Shown here piece by piece: positions 10,797 through 23,700 of a DNA stretch of 64,000 nucleotides; position 1 is the stretch's first letter, and each line of letters starts with the position of its first letter. A program made the translations under genes and the position numbers. Below the pieces are notes generated by a model. That model made no database searches, had not been told where the DNA came from, and saw only the letters and a program-made list of their open reading frames with translations. The DNA is from Chaunax sp. Z400 (lineage: Eukaryota; Chordata; Actinopteri; Lophiiformes; Chaunacidae), in contig CM075184.1 of NCBI GenBank assembly GCA_037577475.1, forward strand, positions 30,959,094 through 31,023,093. Direction: 5' to 3'.

Positions 10797-13197
10797 TGTC
10801 AGAGTGTGTCAGGTGTGTCAGTACTACCATTCCGTTTGGTTTTTTTTATTTTGAGAATGCCAAAATAAATTTAATTCCATGCCACATTTTCACTGCTGCA
10901 TGCACCTGCATAAATTCTCACACAGTACACACACATATACAAGAGCACCAGGTTAAGGTGGGGCACAGACTGTCTCCACAAAAAGCCTTGAGTAGAGAGT
11001 AATCTATAGGTAGAAAGAGTGGTAACAAGACAGGAAAGAGGAAAGGAAGGTAGGGAAAAAGAGGAAATTACACTAGAAAAAGAAAGAAACAGATGAAATG
11101 AAGAATAAAGGAGAAACGAGTGGGAAAAAAAGAGAACAGAAAGGCACGAATGACGAAAACAATAAAGGAGGAACCAAAGCATGAGAAAGTACAGGTGTAA
11201 ACCTTTAGTTTTTATTACCATCCTTTAATATTTTACTGCAGTGCCACATTACATTAGTTGATAAAAATAGGTAAGGGCCTGATAACCGTGTGAAGTTATG
11301 ATGTTTAGTATATAAAATATGGTGGTTAATTGTGTCACATTCATGTCAATACATGCTGAGATTTTTTTGGTTTCATGTTCATAGAATAGTTATTGTGCAA
11401 AAATTATTTTTATTTCAAATATATGTAAATTTGTAGCCTATTTTTGCCAAAACAATGATCTGTCAGAGGCCTGTGCCATAAAGCTATTATGATGCTATCC
11501 ATAACATCCTAATTTGATTGGTTTATTCCCACACACTCCTCAAACATATGCCATTTAGGAATCCATGTGTATTGCTTTTCATGAGGGGTGGCAGATGGTT
11601 GTTATATTGATGCCTTTTGTTAAGAAATGTTGCCATAAATATTTATGTGGAGTGCTTCTCTCTAGCAGTATTATGTGTAATAAAAATGTGTGTGTAAACA
11701 ACTTAATAACGACATAATCTAGCCTTGATACACAGGCAACATATCTTAGAGTATATATATCTTAACATCTTATTTGTATCTAAATAGATCCGGGGCCAAC
11801 AACTACAATGCTATATTTTCACCAGATAAAAGTATGAAACCACCGTTAAAAAGCAACAGACTAGAAAATGGCTTCTACTTTGTTAAAACTTCTTTGGGGA
11901 GGACCCTCAGAAACCTATTTGATTGTCCCACCCACATTTTCAATGCTTTCTACACCCAAGTCAAGAGTTCTGAGGCCGGGAAAATACACACAATCGCTTT
12001 ATTCTGGCAGGGCTGCATGAGAGGCAGAAACCTAGCTCCTGGTCCACAGACCTCAGTCGCTCCCTCTGCTTGTTTTTGATTTAAGAAAGCTCCGTTCACA
12101 CAAATACCACATCCAGAATTGTAGCACAATTGCAATGATGCTGCTTGATACTATTGGGTACTTCTTCTCCAACGATATTTAAAACCTGTCCAAAGCCATG
12201 TCTTGAAATTGTCTCTTTATGATCTTGCTTGATCTCTGCCAGTTGCTCCTGTGCCAGCAGTGGAAAGTCTTTTAAGCTTTCCGGTGCACATGAACTCCAA
12301 GGGGCACAGATCCATGCAGTCGAACAAAAGACAGCACCGTCTGAATTTTTTATTTTTATTTGCTGCACCCCCTGACGAAACCAGACACCCAGAACGGCAG
12401 AATTACAATCAGTATTTTAATTACAAAGTATTTAGGCAAGAGAGGAGGTGCAATGATTTTTTTGTTTTTCAGTGAATGTCTGTGTGGTCAATTTGTATGG
12501 CAATTTTGCATGTATACAATTTATCATCATACTATAATGTGAGGAATCTGTCTGTCTGTAATTCTTCTATCGTGAAAACCTTTCATCTGATCTACTACAA
12601 ACATGGCATGTGAGTTTCTGGGGGCCAAGGGAAGGAAATTCTCGAATTTGGTGCAATTTGGTTATGCGACACACTCAATATTAATACATTTAGAATAAAC
12701 AGACAAACAGTGCTCTGTGCAGCCGTGGGGATGCAGCTTCAGGGCTCTGCTGAAACACAGCAACGCTACCAGAAATGGTTGGGAGCAGTGTAGCTACGAT
12801 TAAAGCAAGGCACGACAAACATGTATGGAAATTATGAAGAAGAAAAAAGTGAAGCGAAATGAAAAAGTGAACAAAACTCTCTGTCCTCATGCACCGACAA
12901 GTAACTTCGCTTTTGCTGCTTTGTATTTACTCTGCAAATTATCACAACCTCCTCTACTGTGGCCATATTTGTTGTTGGTGAACCTTTTGCAATTTCACTT
13001 CCACAGCGTTTGATACGGACGTATCTGTTTTCATACATAAATGAAGTATAAATGAACCGTGACTTTTGCTGCTGGACGTGGGATATGACTTTACTGTCAT
13101 GTATGGAGGCACATTTAGAACGGGCACTGCACTAGTTCCTTTAATGCTGTACAAGTAACCATTAAATATAGCTATGAGATAAATATAGTGAAGTAAG
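10797..13197. other. noncoding block with purine-rich and coding-like stretches
   Basis: No gene is supported. About 10995-11185 is strongly purine-rich (GGAAAGAGG, AAAGAAAGAAAC). An open minus-strand frame at 12096-12368 (90 codons) contains a helix-like segment 'KDFPLLAQEQLAEIKQDHKE'. It looks more protein-like than its neighbours but no family was recognised; it could be a transposon remnant or chance. Confidence 0.35.
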
Positions 13198-13297
13198 CAC
13201 AATATTTCCCTTTGACATGTAGTGGAGTAGAAGAGTAAAGTGGTGTAAAATGACTTTACTCAAGTAAAGTCTGACAAAAATGTACTTAAATCCACCT
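13198..13297 (-). repeat. percomorph dispersed repeat fragment, minus strand
   Basis: 'acatgtagtggagtagaag' , 'taaagtggtgtaaaatga' and 'actcaagtaaagt...atgtacttaaat' read as the reverse complement of the same repeat family found in forward orientation at 39055-39260 (CATTCCACTACATTTTGG and related words). It is too short to carry internal genes. Confidence 0.6.
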
Positions 13298-16200
13298 TCT
13301 CAAAAAAGACAAAAAGTGAATATTAACAATGCAACGATGTACTATTGCTTAGAATTTAACTATACTCAGCACTGTATACTGTTATCAACTAGAAATGCTT
13401 ACTAAAGTTAGCTGTACATTGATGTGATGATGTAGTCTTAGGGGTAAGACTTACTTGGCTGTCCATCAGGAGTCATCTTAGGTCTTGTCATGATGTTTTT
13501 CTAACTCAAAGCATCTAAGCCTCTCATGAATCATGTTTTGCCTGAAATGCTTTGATGTGATAAATAGACAGACTGATGTTTTTTGTACTTCCCACTGATT
13601 GATTGAGTTCAGTGCAATCGCAAAGTACTTGGCAGCACACAGTTCCCCCAAGCATATTCAAAGTTAATAAAAGAATCTAGTGATCTGAGCTTAAAGCAGG
13701 ATTTTGGACATTTCTCAATTGCTTCTTTGCCGTTGTCTTAACATTTAATTTGTTGATGTTGAAAATGTTTAATATCGTGTAGAAATGCACTATATGAAAA
13801 GAAACATGCTGTGCCCAGGGATTAATATCGCCAAGCTTTCCCATGTTGAAAAGACAGCTTGCCTTTGTATCAGAATTGGGGAGCTGGATAAAGAGGACAA
13901 GCTCATTTTCAAAATGCCACTTCATTGAGCTGCAGTGTACCAAGAAACCAATAACTAATACTCAAAATGAAAGAAAGCAGCCTGAAAAGATCATTCCGTT
14001 TTTTATTATGAATATCCAAAGCAATACTTTGTTATTAAAATCCCACGGTCTATAGACAGTACCTCGTATTCACCCGTTTTAATATCCTTATAATTTAATA
14101 TCCTCAGCAGGATTCATTTTTATCTCTCTGTCTGACACCGCTCCCTGCAACCTACATCCAGGGAGAGAAAATGTAGATGTAATGCATTAAGTGACAGTCC
14201 TGAGTAATAATTTCACAGCAATGATATGAGGATATTTCAGATTTTTTTTTAACCCACAGGGCTGGCTAATGATTGGAATTTGCAGTTGAATCTGTTGAAC
14301 ATTACATGGCGAGGAAGCAGTTTTGCATAATAGTTGTAAGAGTTCACCGCCTGCATAATTTCCCCTAACACAGGCAAGGTCAACAACTCATTTGATGAAA
14401 TGGGACTTTAATTCCTACTCAAGACTATTTACATCAGTTGTATTTTCATACTGCTAGTTTTTTATTTTAGTTTAGTGTCGCCTGAATGAATGAGCACAAC
14501 TGTACTAGCTCAGTCAGTGGTTTATAATCTTATGATTTCAATGTGTGTGACCCTACTTTAGAACGAGGCAGGGTTAGGTTGCGTTTGAGAGTGTGTATTT
14601 GTGTTTAAGGGTGATGGATGGGGACATTTAAATGTTTGTTTAATTGTTGTCCTTACATCGTCTGTGACTAAGCAGCTGCAGAGGTTTTAAAAGGTTTTTT
14701 TTGGGTTATAATAATCATTATAACATCCACCTCACTGGTCTCACCTTCATTGTCTAAACTGATCCATGGTCAAACCCAGAGGGTGTTAGATGATGTTCAA
14801 TTTCTTGCAAAATGTGCACACAGACACACTGACCGTGACACAGTAACCAAAAACATTGTCTCTGTTTTTTGTTTATCTTTTTACCAATTGTCTCATAAAG
14901 GTGCAATGTGTGAGGGCCACATTAGATATAAACCGAGCTTGTTCTTGGCAAGAAAATGATGTTACTACTTGCCCACACAAACATGCACACATGGCTTTTG
15001 CTACTGGCACAATGCCTGCTGTAGGGGGACATCTGGACCGGCAGCAATTGTTACACAGACTAGGAGCACTGTTGTGTCAATAAATAAACTGTCTGTGGAT
15101 TAAAAGACCAAAAGTTAGCATCTTACTCATACCAGTGCTTGTTTATTTCTGAGCCTGTAGCTACATTCTCTTTGGTGGATCCGCAACAGCATGAGAGCAT
15201 AGCTTACTGTCGTTAAAGTGATGATGTAACGACACAGTGTTAGAATAGTTAAAGTACTTGGCAGAGGCAGCGTAAACCTACGCCAAAGCAGCTCATTCTC
15301 ATCATAAAGTTTCCCCTCTGAAGGTCGTTTCTTAATGCAATTTGTGGCGACACTTCAAGCTCCTTTCCTTTTCTAAACAAGTCCGTAATGGAGCTCACCT
15401 CCACAGGAGCTTGGTGCCCTCTCCTGGTAGGAAAACTGCAGGTGCAAAATCCAAAATTTTTTTGGGCCAAACCCTACGTTTAAGATATACATATAGCATT
15501 TATAACCTCCTATACTTTCATAAAATGTGGAAATTGACAAATCATTTTAAACGTGAAGGCTGAATGCAAAAATGGATATATTCTAACCTTCAGTTTTGTT
15601 GATGCCATAGATGCCTTTTTTTTCTTCCTTTTTTTCCTTCCTTTTCTGTCTTCATTTGAAGAATTTGCAACAGTTAAACTTTGTAACTTTCTCTCAGTAA
15701 TGCCATGTAGATGACCTCCACAATGAGAGTCTTGTCAGACAGTCTCTTCAGCTGCTTTGGGTCAAATACCATCTCTACTGTATGAAAACATCAGTGGCGA
15801 CCAAACTTGCAGTGCTTTTGTTGATGCATTTGTATAAAAAGAGAAACTTTGGAAGTCATTTAATATTCAACAGAGAAAAAAAATATTTAATTGTTTCACT
15901 GGGGACAGTTCCTATTGTCACCAACATTAAAGTTACCTATAGATGATTTAATCTTCTGTTATACAAACGGTAAAGCTTATAATTGGTTTAGAGTTAATTT
16001 GTCCCTTTCCTCACTGACTCCTGAGTCTGTAGAGATGAGAGAGAAAACATTATTTTTCCTTCAACTGAGGGCATATTGCATGTTGCAGGGTGCCTTATTG
16101 AAAGATGTTTAGAGAGGACATTTCCATTACTGATAAGGAGGGACCTCCTAGAACATATCAATACCAGAAATAAATATAGGGCTGACTGCACATAGTCCTG

Positions 16201-17005
16201 TGTTCAATACATGTACAGTATTGATATCCAACCATTATGTGAAGAAAATGTACCTATTAAATGGCTGACTGGATCAGTGGTAGCAGTATAGTATATGCCC
16301 TTTTCAATATATATTCAACTCTTGGAGAAATTTAACATTGTTAAACTATTTCCTGCATAATGTAATTCTATTGAGATGTACATGTATCATGTGAAATCCA
16401 TAGAGTGAGTGAATCAGCGGAGATTGTCTATTAGTACTCTATATGATCTCTATTACAGTCCAGCATTGGTCTTTGCATTCTATAATCTGTTCAATATACA
16501 GAACTTTAGCCTTTTAATAATAGACTGGTATTGGTAATCTTTGTAATTTATTACCACAAAGTTTGTAAAGAAAAAGTCTTTAGTTGAGCTTGCATAGAAT
16601 CGTATTATCTGGGGATGGAATAAACATATTCCAACAGAATCTTTGCACATTATGCCATAAAGGGCTCATTTGAAACGCTAATGATAACAGGACGAAAAAA
16701 AAGATATATGTGCATCATCATCCACCGCCTTCATGGAGGTGGCCAGTGTCGTTTCTCTCCCCAGCGGAGCTTATCTCAGCATAAGAAGCAGCCTTTTCCT
16801 CACACAGTGACTACCAGGCAGGATATCTCATTAGATCACACAACAGAACACGGCACAGCTCTGTGCACTGATGGGCCAATAAGGTGCTCAGTAAAGCAAG
16901 CCGTGTGCCACTCAACTCACATCCCAGATGCTGCAGAACACTGTCAGTCTATTAATGGCAGACAGCAGCATGTTCAGTGATTAGGCTGGGTAATGGTGAG
17001 TGACT
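13298..17005. other. noncoding block, no gene seen
   Basis: Nearly 4 kb of AT-rich unique sequence. Open frames are below 100 codons and unrelated to known families. A short pyrimidine run (TTTTTTTTCTTCC) lies near 15615-15645. About 16680-16980 is more balanced and could be conserved noncoding DNA; this was not tested. Confidence 0.35.
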
Positions 17006-17175
17006 GCCTCTGGAGGGTCTGGATGGATTGTTGGGGTGGTGTTTGTGGATGATGCTGACAAACCATAATGCAGTCTTCACTGGATATTTTCAGTGAGGAA
17101 TGATCCAAACAAAACGTGGACTTTCCCTCCTGAGGCACTTCCTGACTTTAGGCACAGACACTCAGGATTCTCTCA
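17006..17175. repeat. local duplication, copy 1
   Basis: 'gcctctggagggtctggatg', 'gattgttgggg', 'ggatgatgctgacaaac', 'ggatattttcagtg', 'ttccctcctga' and 'ttcctgactttaggcacaga' recur in the same order at 17412-17665. The sequence is not simple repeat and does not look like a familiar transposon. The divergence visible by eye indicates an old duplication. Confidence 0.7.
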
Positions 17176-17411
17176 ACACTTGTGCATAACAGCAGCGTTT
17201 AACAATATGGTGCAAACATTCCATGTTAACAAGTGACCAGAAATGCGAATGGATGGCCTCCTAATACTCTTAACAATTTTTTTTTGTGTTACATAATGCA
17301 AATATCAGCTACTTACGCTCACAAAACTACTATGTTAAACACAACAAACAGGTTCATGGATACATCTATTTAGCATAACGACACTTGTCGGGTCAATCGG
17401 CTACTAAACGG

Positions 17412-17665
17412 GCCTCTGGAGGCTCTGGATGGATTGTGGGCTGGCATTTGCGGATGATGCTGACAAACTCTAATCCAGTGTTCGCTGTATATTTTCACTG
17501 CAGAATGGTCCAGACAATGCTGTGTACATGGCCCTTCCCTCGTGAAACACATGAAAACTAGAGCAGCATGGTCTCTCACTTCTCTCATGTGAAAGTGGTG
17601 ATGGGGATTAGAGTGAATGATGGTGATTCATTTCCTGACTTTTGGCACAGACACTGCGGATTCTC
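17412..17665. repeat. local duplication, copy 2, with internal insertion
   Basis: The ordered words of copy 1 recur ('gcctctggaggctctggatg', 'gatgatgctgacaaac', 'tatattttcactgcag', 'ttccctcgtga', 'ttcctgacttttggcacaga'). Between the last two words this copy holds roughly 80-90 bp absent from copy 1. The offset is about 406 bp at the left end. Confidence 0.7.
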
Positions 17666-20189
17666 CTGAGGGACGGCAAAGCCTGTATTATGCTGGTGAT
17701 GCTCATAGAACTCAGCTGCTAATGAAATAAGAGCTCCTCTGAGCTTTTTTTTTCTCACTCCAGATTTCAGGAGAGGCTATTTGCAGGCAGAAATAAGGAC
17801 ATTAATACCTCTATACCTCACATAAGTTTTGCTTGTGGGCTTGAAGGTGTCTTTTAAAAGTAATTCTGATTCGTCGTCTGGTGACAACTACACGATGCTT
17901 TTGAAGAGCAAGATGAAACTGAAACCCAATGGTAGGGTATTGGTAACAGACAGGAATGTTTTAAGTTCAGTCACAAAATTAATTATCACTCTAATGTCTT
18001 GATACATTTGGTTCTCTGCTGCATATATCTGTCCACCAATTACCATCTTGGCTAAAAGGTAGACTTTTACGTCTCTGTGCAGCCCCGTTTGCTAGAAATT
18101 ACATCTACTGTATATACCACTAATTTCCAAGTGCAAATATACTGAAGCAGGAAACTGTTCACTGACGATGTATTTCATTTGTTTTCAGCAAAAACAGTCT
18201 TGCAGTCTTTCTCTGAACATGATCCAGCTAGTGATTATCACCACAGGGTAATACAAAAGGACAAAGGATTGCTCTCTGATGTAATTCTGACATGTACAGT
18301 ATGCTTTACCTCATATATAGTATGCATATGATTCATTTGTCAAGTTCCTTATCGCCTCATATTTTAAATGTCCATCTTATACCTGTATAAAATAACCTAA
18401 CCAGCTAAAATACCCCTGAAAAATAACTCTTTCGATAAATGTGGACCAGACCATTGTACATATCAAATACAAACGTAAAAAACAAAACAAAAGACCAACA
18501 ACTAAGGCGACTCATGAAATTAACTACAAGTAACATCACAGTTACGCAGAAATCTTTCTCTCTTGACTGACAAAGAACAACTCCCTTAATAAGCCCTATG
18601 ATTTCTGACACCTGAAACAGGTTATTAACAATGTTTTTTAAATTAGAAAAAAAATAAATCCATTCAATTCAATTCAATGTAGGGTCCATAGCAAAAAAAT
18701 AAAGAACAAAAAATAAGAACCACAAGAGAAAACCTTCAACAGAGAGCAGCTCTTCCTAAGGCCGGCTGAATCCTCTATATAGCTATAAGTAAATATTACA
18801 AACAACCTTAAACAAATAAATGCCAATAAATTGAAGACATTAAACCAAAGACAAACCCCCTCATACCTTGTACAATCCATGGCATCAAAAGCATTAGAGC
18901 AGGAACGCTTTGGGATTCAACCACGGATGAAGTTTATAAATCGGATATCAGACTCAAAGATGGGATCTCACTAGAATGAGAATATCTCAGGGCTTAGTGT
19001 CGTGTCGTACCCAGCTGTCCTTATACATCCATGAAGCAATGGAAAGATTAGAGAGGCACACAGTATTTATATGGGAATGAACTTCACATCGGTACTTTCG
19101 TATTTCAATTCATTCCTCATTTCTTTTCACAGTTTATTTGTAACTGTGTCTCAGACCCACTAGGTCTGTTGATCTCTTCTATATAGTCAGTTCTGCAGAA
19201 GTCAGTGAGGTGCAGAGGTCCAGTCATATGAAAGAGCTTCACTTTGCAGTTACCAATCCTTTAAAATTTTATAAATAAAAACATCTAAAACAACTTGTCT
19301 TGAATAAGTACAGTAATATGTGAACACTGTAAGATATCACCAAAAGCAGTGGAATAACATTTTCTCATTACATACAGTATACAGAATATTATTGCAATCC
19401 TCGTTTTTTTTATTCTTTATTTCTAGCGGTTCGTGTTTGTTGCTTATCTTCTCTTTTAGACATTTCAAAATCAAATTTGTAGCATATACAGCTGTCTTTC
19501 ATTTCAATGTTAGCTGGGTTCCTTTTACAAGACCTCAGGGTCTATTTTTCACTCTATCTGTGTATTTTTATTTTATATTTCTTCTCTTTCATTACAGGCA
19601 CAAATAAAGAAGAACTAGTCGGTAAGGTGGGGGCAGTGGGCTTATGAGTACGGATTTAAATTCGCAATTGTGAAAACCAATAAAACAGGTCAGTTAGCAA
19701 ACTCAAGTCAAGGTTTTAGTTTCAATGAACAAATGTGAGCAAACAGAGCTCAAAAACTTCCTGGCAGAGCCTGAGATACGCAGCATTTAACGAAGATGAA
19801 CACATATTCAAAAGAGTCACAATTTATATACAGCTAAATGCTAATAACTAAAAGAGGAGGTTAAGGAAATGGAAATACATCATTTTCATCTAGCATACAC
19901 TGCAACAGAAGCAAGGACGCAGAGCTCAGAGTTGATGTTTTTATAACTATAGAAGTGAAAAATGTTAACATGGGGATTGATTACAGACCAAGGTTCGACG
20001 TTGAATTGAAAATATGACTATAAAAAGGCTTTGATGTCTGGTAGAAATAAAGGACTCCATTCCATACAAATGAAAACATTCCTAGACATTAGTTTGAACT
20101 GAATGTTAGATGTCTGCACAGGCTTAAAGGAGTCAGACCTTTAGCAGTTCCTTTATTCTCAAATTTAAGTCAAATAGACCACATTAATG
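17666..20189. other. noncoding block, no gene seen
   Basis: AT-rich unique sequence with short A runs and a small (ATTCA)n at 18661-18679. The open frames found here (up to 95 codons at 19320-19607) are hydrophobic Phe/Ser-rich products of T-rich sequence and are not credible genes. Confidence 0.35.
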
Positions 20190-21228
20190 AAACTGAAGAA
20201 AAGGGTCATGAGGTGCTTCAGTGGAGTGGACCGCCTCTCTGAAAACCATACAGGCTACCTATACTACTTACTTACTTACCTCGCACTTTTTCGCCCCGTA
20301 CTTGATTACGGCATTGCATTTTATGGCTGAGTCTGAAAGATTGTATTGTTGAAGCTTAATGAAATTCAAGCTCTGTGACAGCGCTGTGGAGCAGTGAAGT
20401 CAACTTCTATTTCAGCACTGCAGGTTCTGGCCGGAGAAATGTCACTAGATGTCAGAGGTAATGAATTAATTACTAATTACTAATTACTAACATGAATACA
20501 GGGCAAATGCCATTGCATTAAAGTGGTATTACGGGAGTTCCAGGAAAAAGAAAGTTGATAAAAAGCATGTTCTGAGTAGGTTGAAGGTGTATATACAGTC
20601 TCAGCTGTGGCTGATGTTCAGCTGAGTCCTGTTATGTATTTCAACTTAAAAGAAAAGAAGCTCATATCAGTTCATGTTAGAGAGCACTTTCCCAGTATCT
20701 ACAAATACACACTGATTGCTCTAAGGATTGTTACTCCAGTGACACTCCAGTACAAGAGTCTTACTCAGCCCTCTCACTAAGTTGTAAAAGATTAGCCAGC
20801 CTGACTTTAGCCCCATGGAAGGATCATAATCATAACAATATATAGGCTGAGCTGAAGGAGATTCATCCAGCGACTGTCTTCTTCCTACAGCCCTCCTCAC
20901 CACCTCTCCCCTACCATCCTCAGTAGCTTGATTTAACTAACAGCTGGAAATTGGAGCAGTTTAAGCTGAAGTATACTTTTGCTGTGAGCTCTTTTAATTC
21001 AGGTAATGTACTTTTATTCAGTTATGCAGATGCTTACAGCAGTGATATGATATCGGTCTTATGTGTACGCATGTATGTATTTATTATTTTGTTTGATGTA
21101 TTTGTTGTTCTGAGGTTATGTTTTCGTTTTATTTTTTCAAATTAGCTGCGAGCTAACTCTGGTACAATTACTCTTAATTGTGCACTGTCCCTGTAAAAAC
21201 AAACAATAAAATAAATGAATGAATAAAT
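20190..21228 (+). pseudogene. non-LTR retrotransposon (LINE) 3' fragment with decayed reverse transcriptase
   Basis: Around 20208-20340 the plus strand reads 'MRCFSGVDRLSEN' followed by 'YLALFRPVLDYGIAFYG'. This is the characteristic segment after the catalytic core of LINE reverse transcriptases (the family pattern is Y-x-A-L-I-R-P-V-L-D-Y-G). It is followed by 'VLLKLNEIQAL' and, further on, 'SALQVLAGEMSLDVRG', again in the family order. Beyond about 20465 the reading frame is lost through stops and shifts. The element closes with 'tgcactgtccctgtaaaaac' and an AATAAATGAATGAATAAAT-type tail ending near 21228, so the 3' end is intact while the 5' end is truncated as usual for LINEs. The catalytic YxDD region is absent. 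The clade was not assigned. It is dead and its tail has been hit by a SINE insertion. Confidence 0.75.
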
Positions 21229-21393
21229 AAACAGAGGGCAGCAGGGTGGCACGGTGGGTAGCGCTGCTGTTGCCTCACAGCAAGAAGGTCCTGGGTTCAA
21301 ATCCACCTGAGGACCTGGGGCTTTTCTGTGTGGAGTTTACATGTTTCTCCCCTCGTGTGCGTGGGTTCCCTCTGGGACAATGAATGAATAAAT
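21214..21393. repeat. 15-bp direct repeats flanking the nested SINE (target-site duplication)
   Basis: AATGAATGAATAAAT occurs at 21214-21228 and again, identically, at 21379-21393, immediately outside the SINE-like body. This is the expected length for a LINE-mediated target-site duplication. The copies lie in low-complexity sequence, so chance similarity cannot be excluded. Confidence 0.6.
21229..21378 (+). mobile_element. tRNA-like SINE inserted in the LINE tail
   Basis: 'gggtggcacggtgggtagcg' resembles an RNA polymerase III A box region, and 'ctgggttcaaatcc' (about 21292-21305) a B box. Between them is 'ttgcctcacagcaagaaggt', and downstream 'ttctgtgtggagtttacatg' and 'gcgtgggttccctctggga'. 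From memory this is one of the most widespread teleost dispersed repeats. The 3' part appears shortened. Not a functional tRNA gene, since no cloverleaf with an acceptor stem closes around it. Confidence 0.72.
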
Positions 21394-23622
21394 TCAACAG
21401 AACTATTAAGCAAAGCTTTATAAGGAAATCAGACAGTTATATACTTTCGCACTTTTTCCAATTAATGTTCTACTCATTGACTGTTGATGAAGATGGATGA
21501 ATGCAAAAAGACCCCAACGTCTGATACCTCTATAAGAAATTCAGGCTATGTCACAGGATCCCTCAACGATCTCCCATGTCTCTAAAACCTAGGGTTCTTC
21601 TTCCCTCTCTTCTGTCCCTATATACGGAAATTCATTCATTCATTCATTCATTAACTAGAAAAGCACAAAGCCAACTGAACAGATGGTGCGATCAGTTTTG
21701 TATCACACGCAAGAGGCTGCATGACAAACACATCTGGTCAGGAACCATTGCTTTTGCTGATCTTTTAATTAAATTTTCTATTCTGATCAAGGTTGTTCCA
21801 ATTTCTCTGCCATCTGTGTCCGCTCTCTCTCCTCTGTACTCTCCATCAACAGATCTATTTCCTCAATCAGAAATTCCACGCATTTGAATAAAAACACAAG
21901 ATGAAGGTCCCAATATGATTTGACATAATTTATGTTTTTTAAATAACATATGAATTCTCAATTATTATGTTTCAAAAGAAATCATTAAAAGTTCAAACAT
22001 TTTCTAGGTTAAACTTGGTTCAATCTTGTCATCATAATACATTCAAGTAAGCTAAATTGGTGCATTTTTTCTCATGTATGTATTTTTTTTTATTTGGAAC
22101 TTTCTGTGAAGCAATAACACACCTGGAAAGTATTTTAGGTGTGCATATATACCCTTTTAGGTGTGAACGTGAGTGCCTCTGGAGTTTCTCCTCATTACAC
22201 CAATGCTTTGCAGACTTGACTTTACAACTAACCAATGATTCCAGGTAAGCTAAAAATATCAGGAGGAAGATTTTTTTGTGTGTGTCTTTTTTAAATACTC
22301 CATCCATTATTGTAAGAATTTAGCAAAGTATAGAGCCAACAACATGAGCTAAATCTTTTAATGCAGAAACATGTGGTTGAGTTATATGTGTGCATTTGCC
22401 AGGTTAGTGCTATGAATTAAATTAAACCCTGGTGCAAATGAAGCCAGACAGCTTTAAAAAAGGTGGGTCTCTGTTGTGCGGTTTATATGTGGTGTGAAAG
22501 CATGAGCAAGAGCAACCACGGGATTTATGACAGTCGATATTAGATATTAGCATTATTTCAAAAATACTTTTAAATCTATCAGCTGATGGTCAACAGTTAG
22601 GGAAGCTGTCTTAATAATCGATCTGTGCAGGCCATGTATAGGACATAAAATCATTTGGTAACCATGGTAACACATGCACGTATGGCACACATGTATTTTC
22701 CTTGATTAATGTTAAAATTGCTGTCACTTCATGCTCATTAAAATGTGTGTGAAAGCAATCCCACAGTGATAAGCACTACATCATTACAGTACAAGATGCC
22801 TCATTTTCTTCCTGTCTCTACCTGTTAGTCATTATTCATAAAACTAGGATCATTCTGAGGTTATCAGCTCCTATCCATGTGAAATTCTCTTGTGAATGAA
22901 ATGGTTGTCTTTTTTTCTCAGTTAAACAGTTCCAGTTTTGCCATTACAACAATCTTGTCTTCACTATTTGTCCACTTCCTCACCTGCTTCTTCCTGCAAT
23001 TGCTCTCTCTTCCCTCTTTCTCTCCATCCTCCTCTCTCCCTCTTTGCACTGACAATCACATGTAAACATATTATATACAGATAGAATATAACATGCAATC
23101 TGATAATAAATAAAGCAAACAGTGTTTGTGCTATAAATGAATGTGAGAGGAGGTTGGAGGGAATCCAAATTCGATAGCAGTGTATAAGTACACAGTAATG
23201 TGAAATCATTGTGAAGTTAACTGCAGTGAATGTGGGCAACAGTAGCTGACTTGGCATAAGATAACAATGTTAGAATAAGAAATAAACATTGAATTTGAGG
23301 AGAAAATGGCTCAATACTAGTGAAATTATGCAGCAAGATCATTTTACTTGTCAAGAAAGCTTAAAATAAGTTGGTTAGTCTAGAAATAATGAAAAAAACA
23401 ACAACCAAAAACTAGTAAATAACTTTAAGAACAAGATAATTAATCTCATGTTTCCAGATCCAAGATTTTAAATCTTGCAAGTACAGAACAATCTACAGGA
23501 TGCTGATTCCATCCTTCCTTCTCTTTTTCTCTCATCCTCCATCCTCTTTTCTCCCTCTTTATGCTGTTGACCAAAAGGCAAACATAACAACCCTTATACT
23601 GTCTCTCCACTGCTCTGCTGTG

Positions 23623-23624
<2 letters not shown>
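21394..23624. other. noncoding block with short (CATT)n
   Basis: No gene. (TTCA)n lies at 21631-21652. The open frame of 103 codons at 21576-21887 spans this repeat and is not family-like. A pyrimidine-rich patch (CTCTCTTCCCTCTTTCTC) lies at about 23000-23050. Confidence 0.35.

Positions 23625-23699
<75 letters not shown>
23625..23699. repeat. (TG)37 microsatellite
   Basis: 75 bp of uninterrupted TG. Alternating purine-pyrimidine sequence of this length can adopt Z-DNA and is usually length-polymorphic. Confidence 0.98.

Positions 23700-23700
<1 letters not shown>

Noticed and set aside
21286..21305. Possible tRNA gene because of the B-box-like GGTTCAAATCC
   Set aside because: No acceptor stem or anticodon arm closes around it, and the surrounding sequence is a known-type teleost SINE body.
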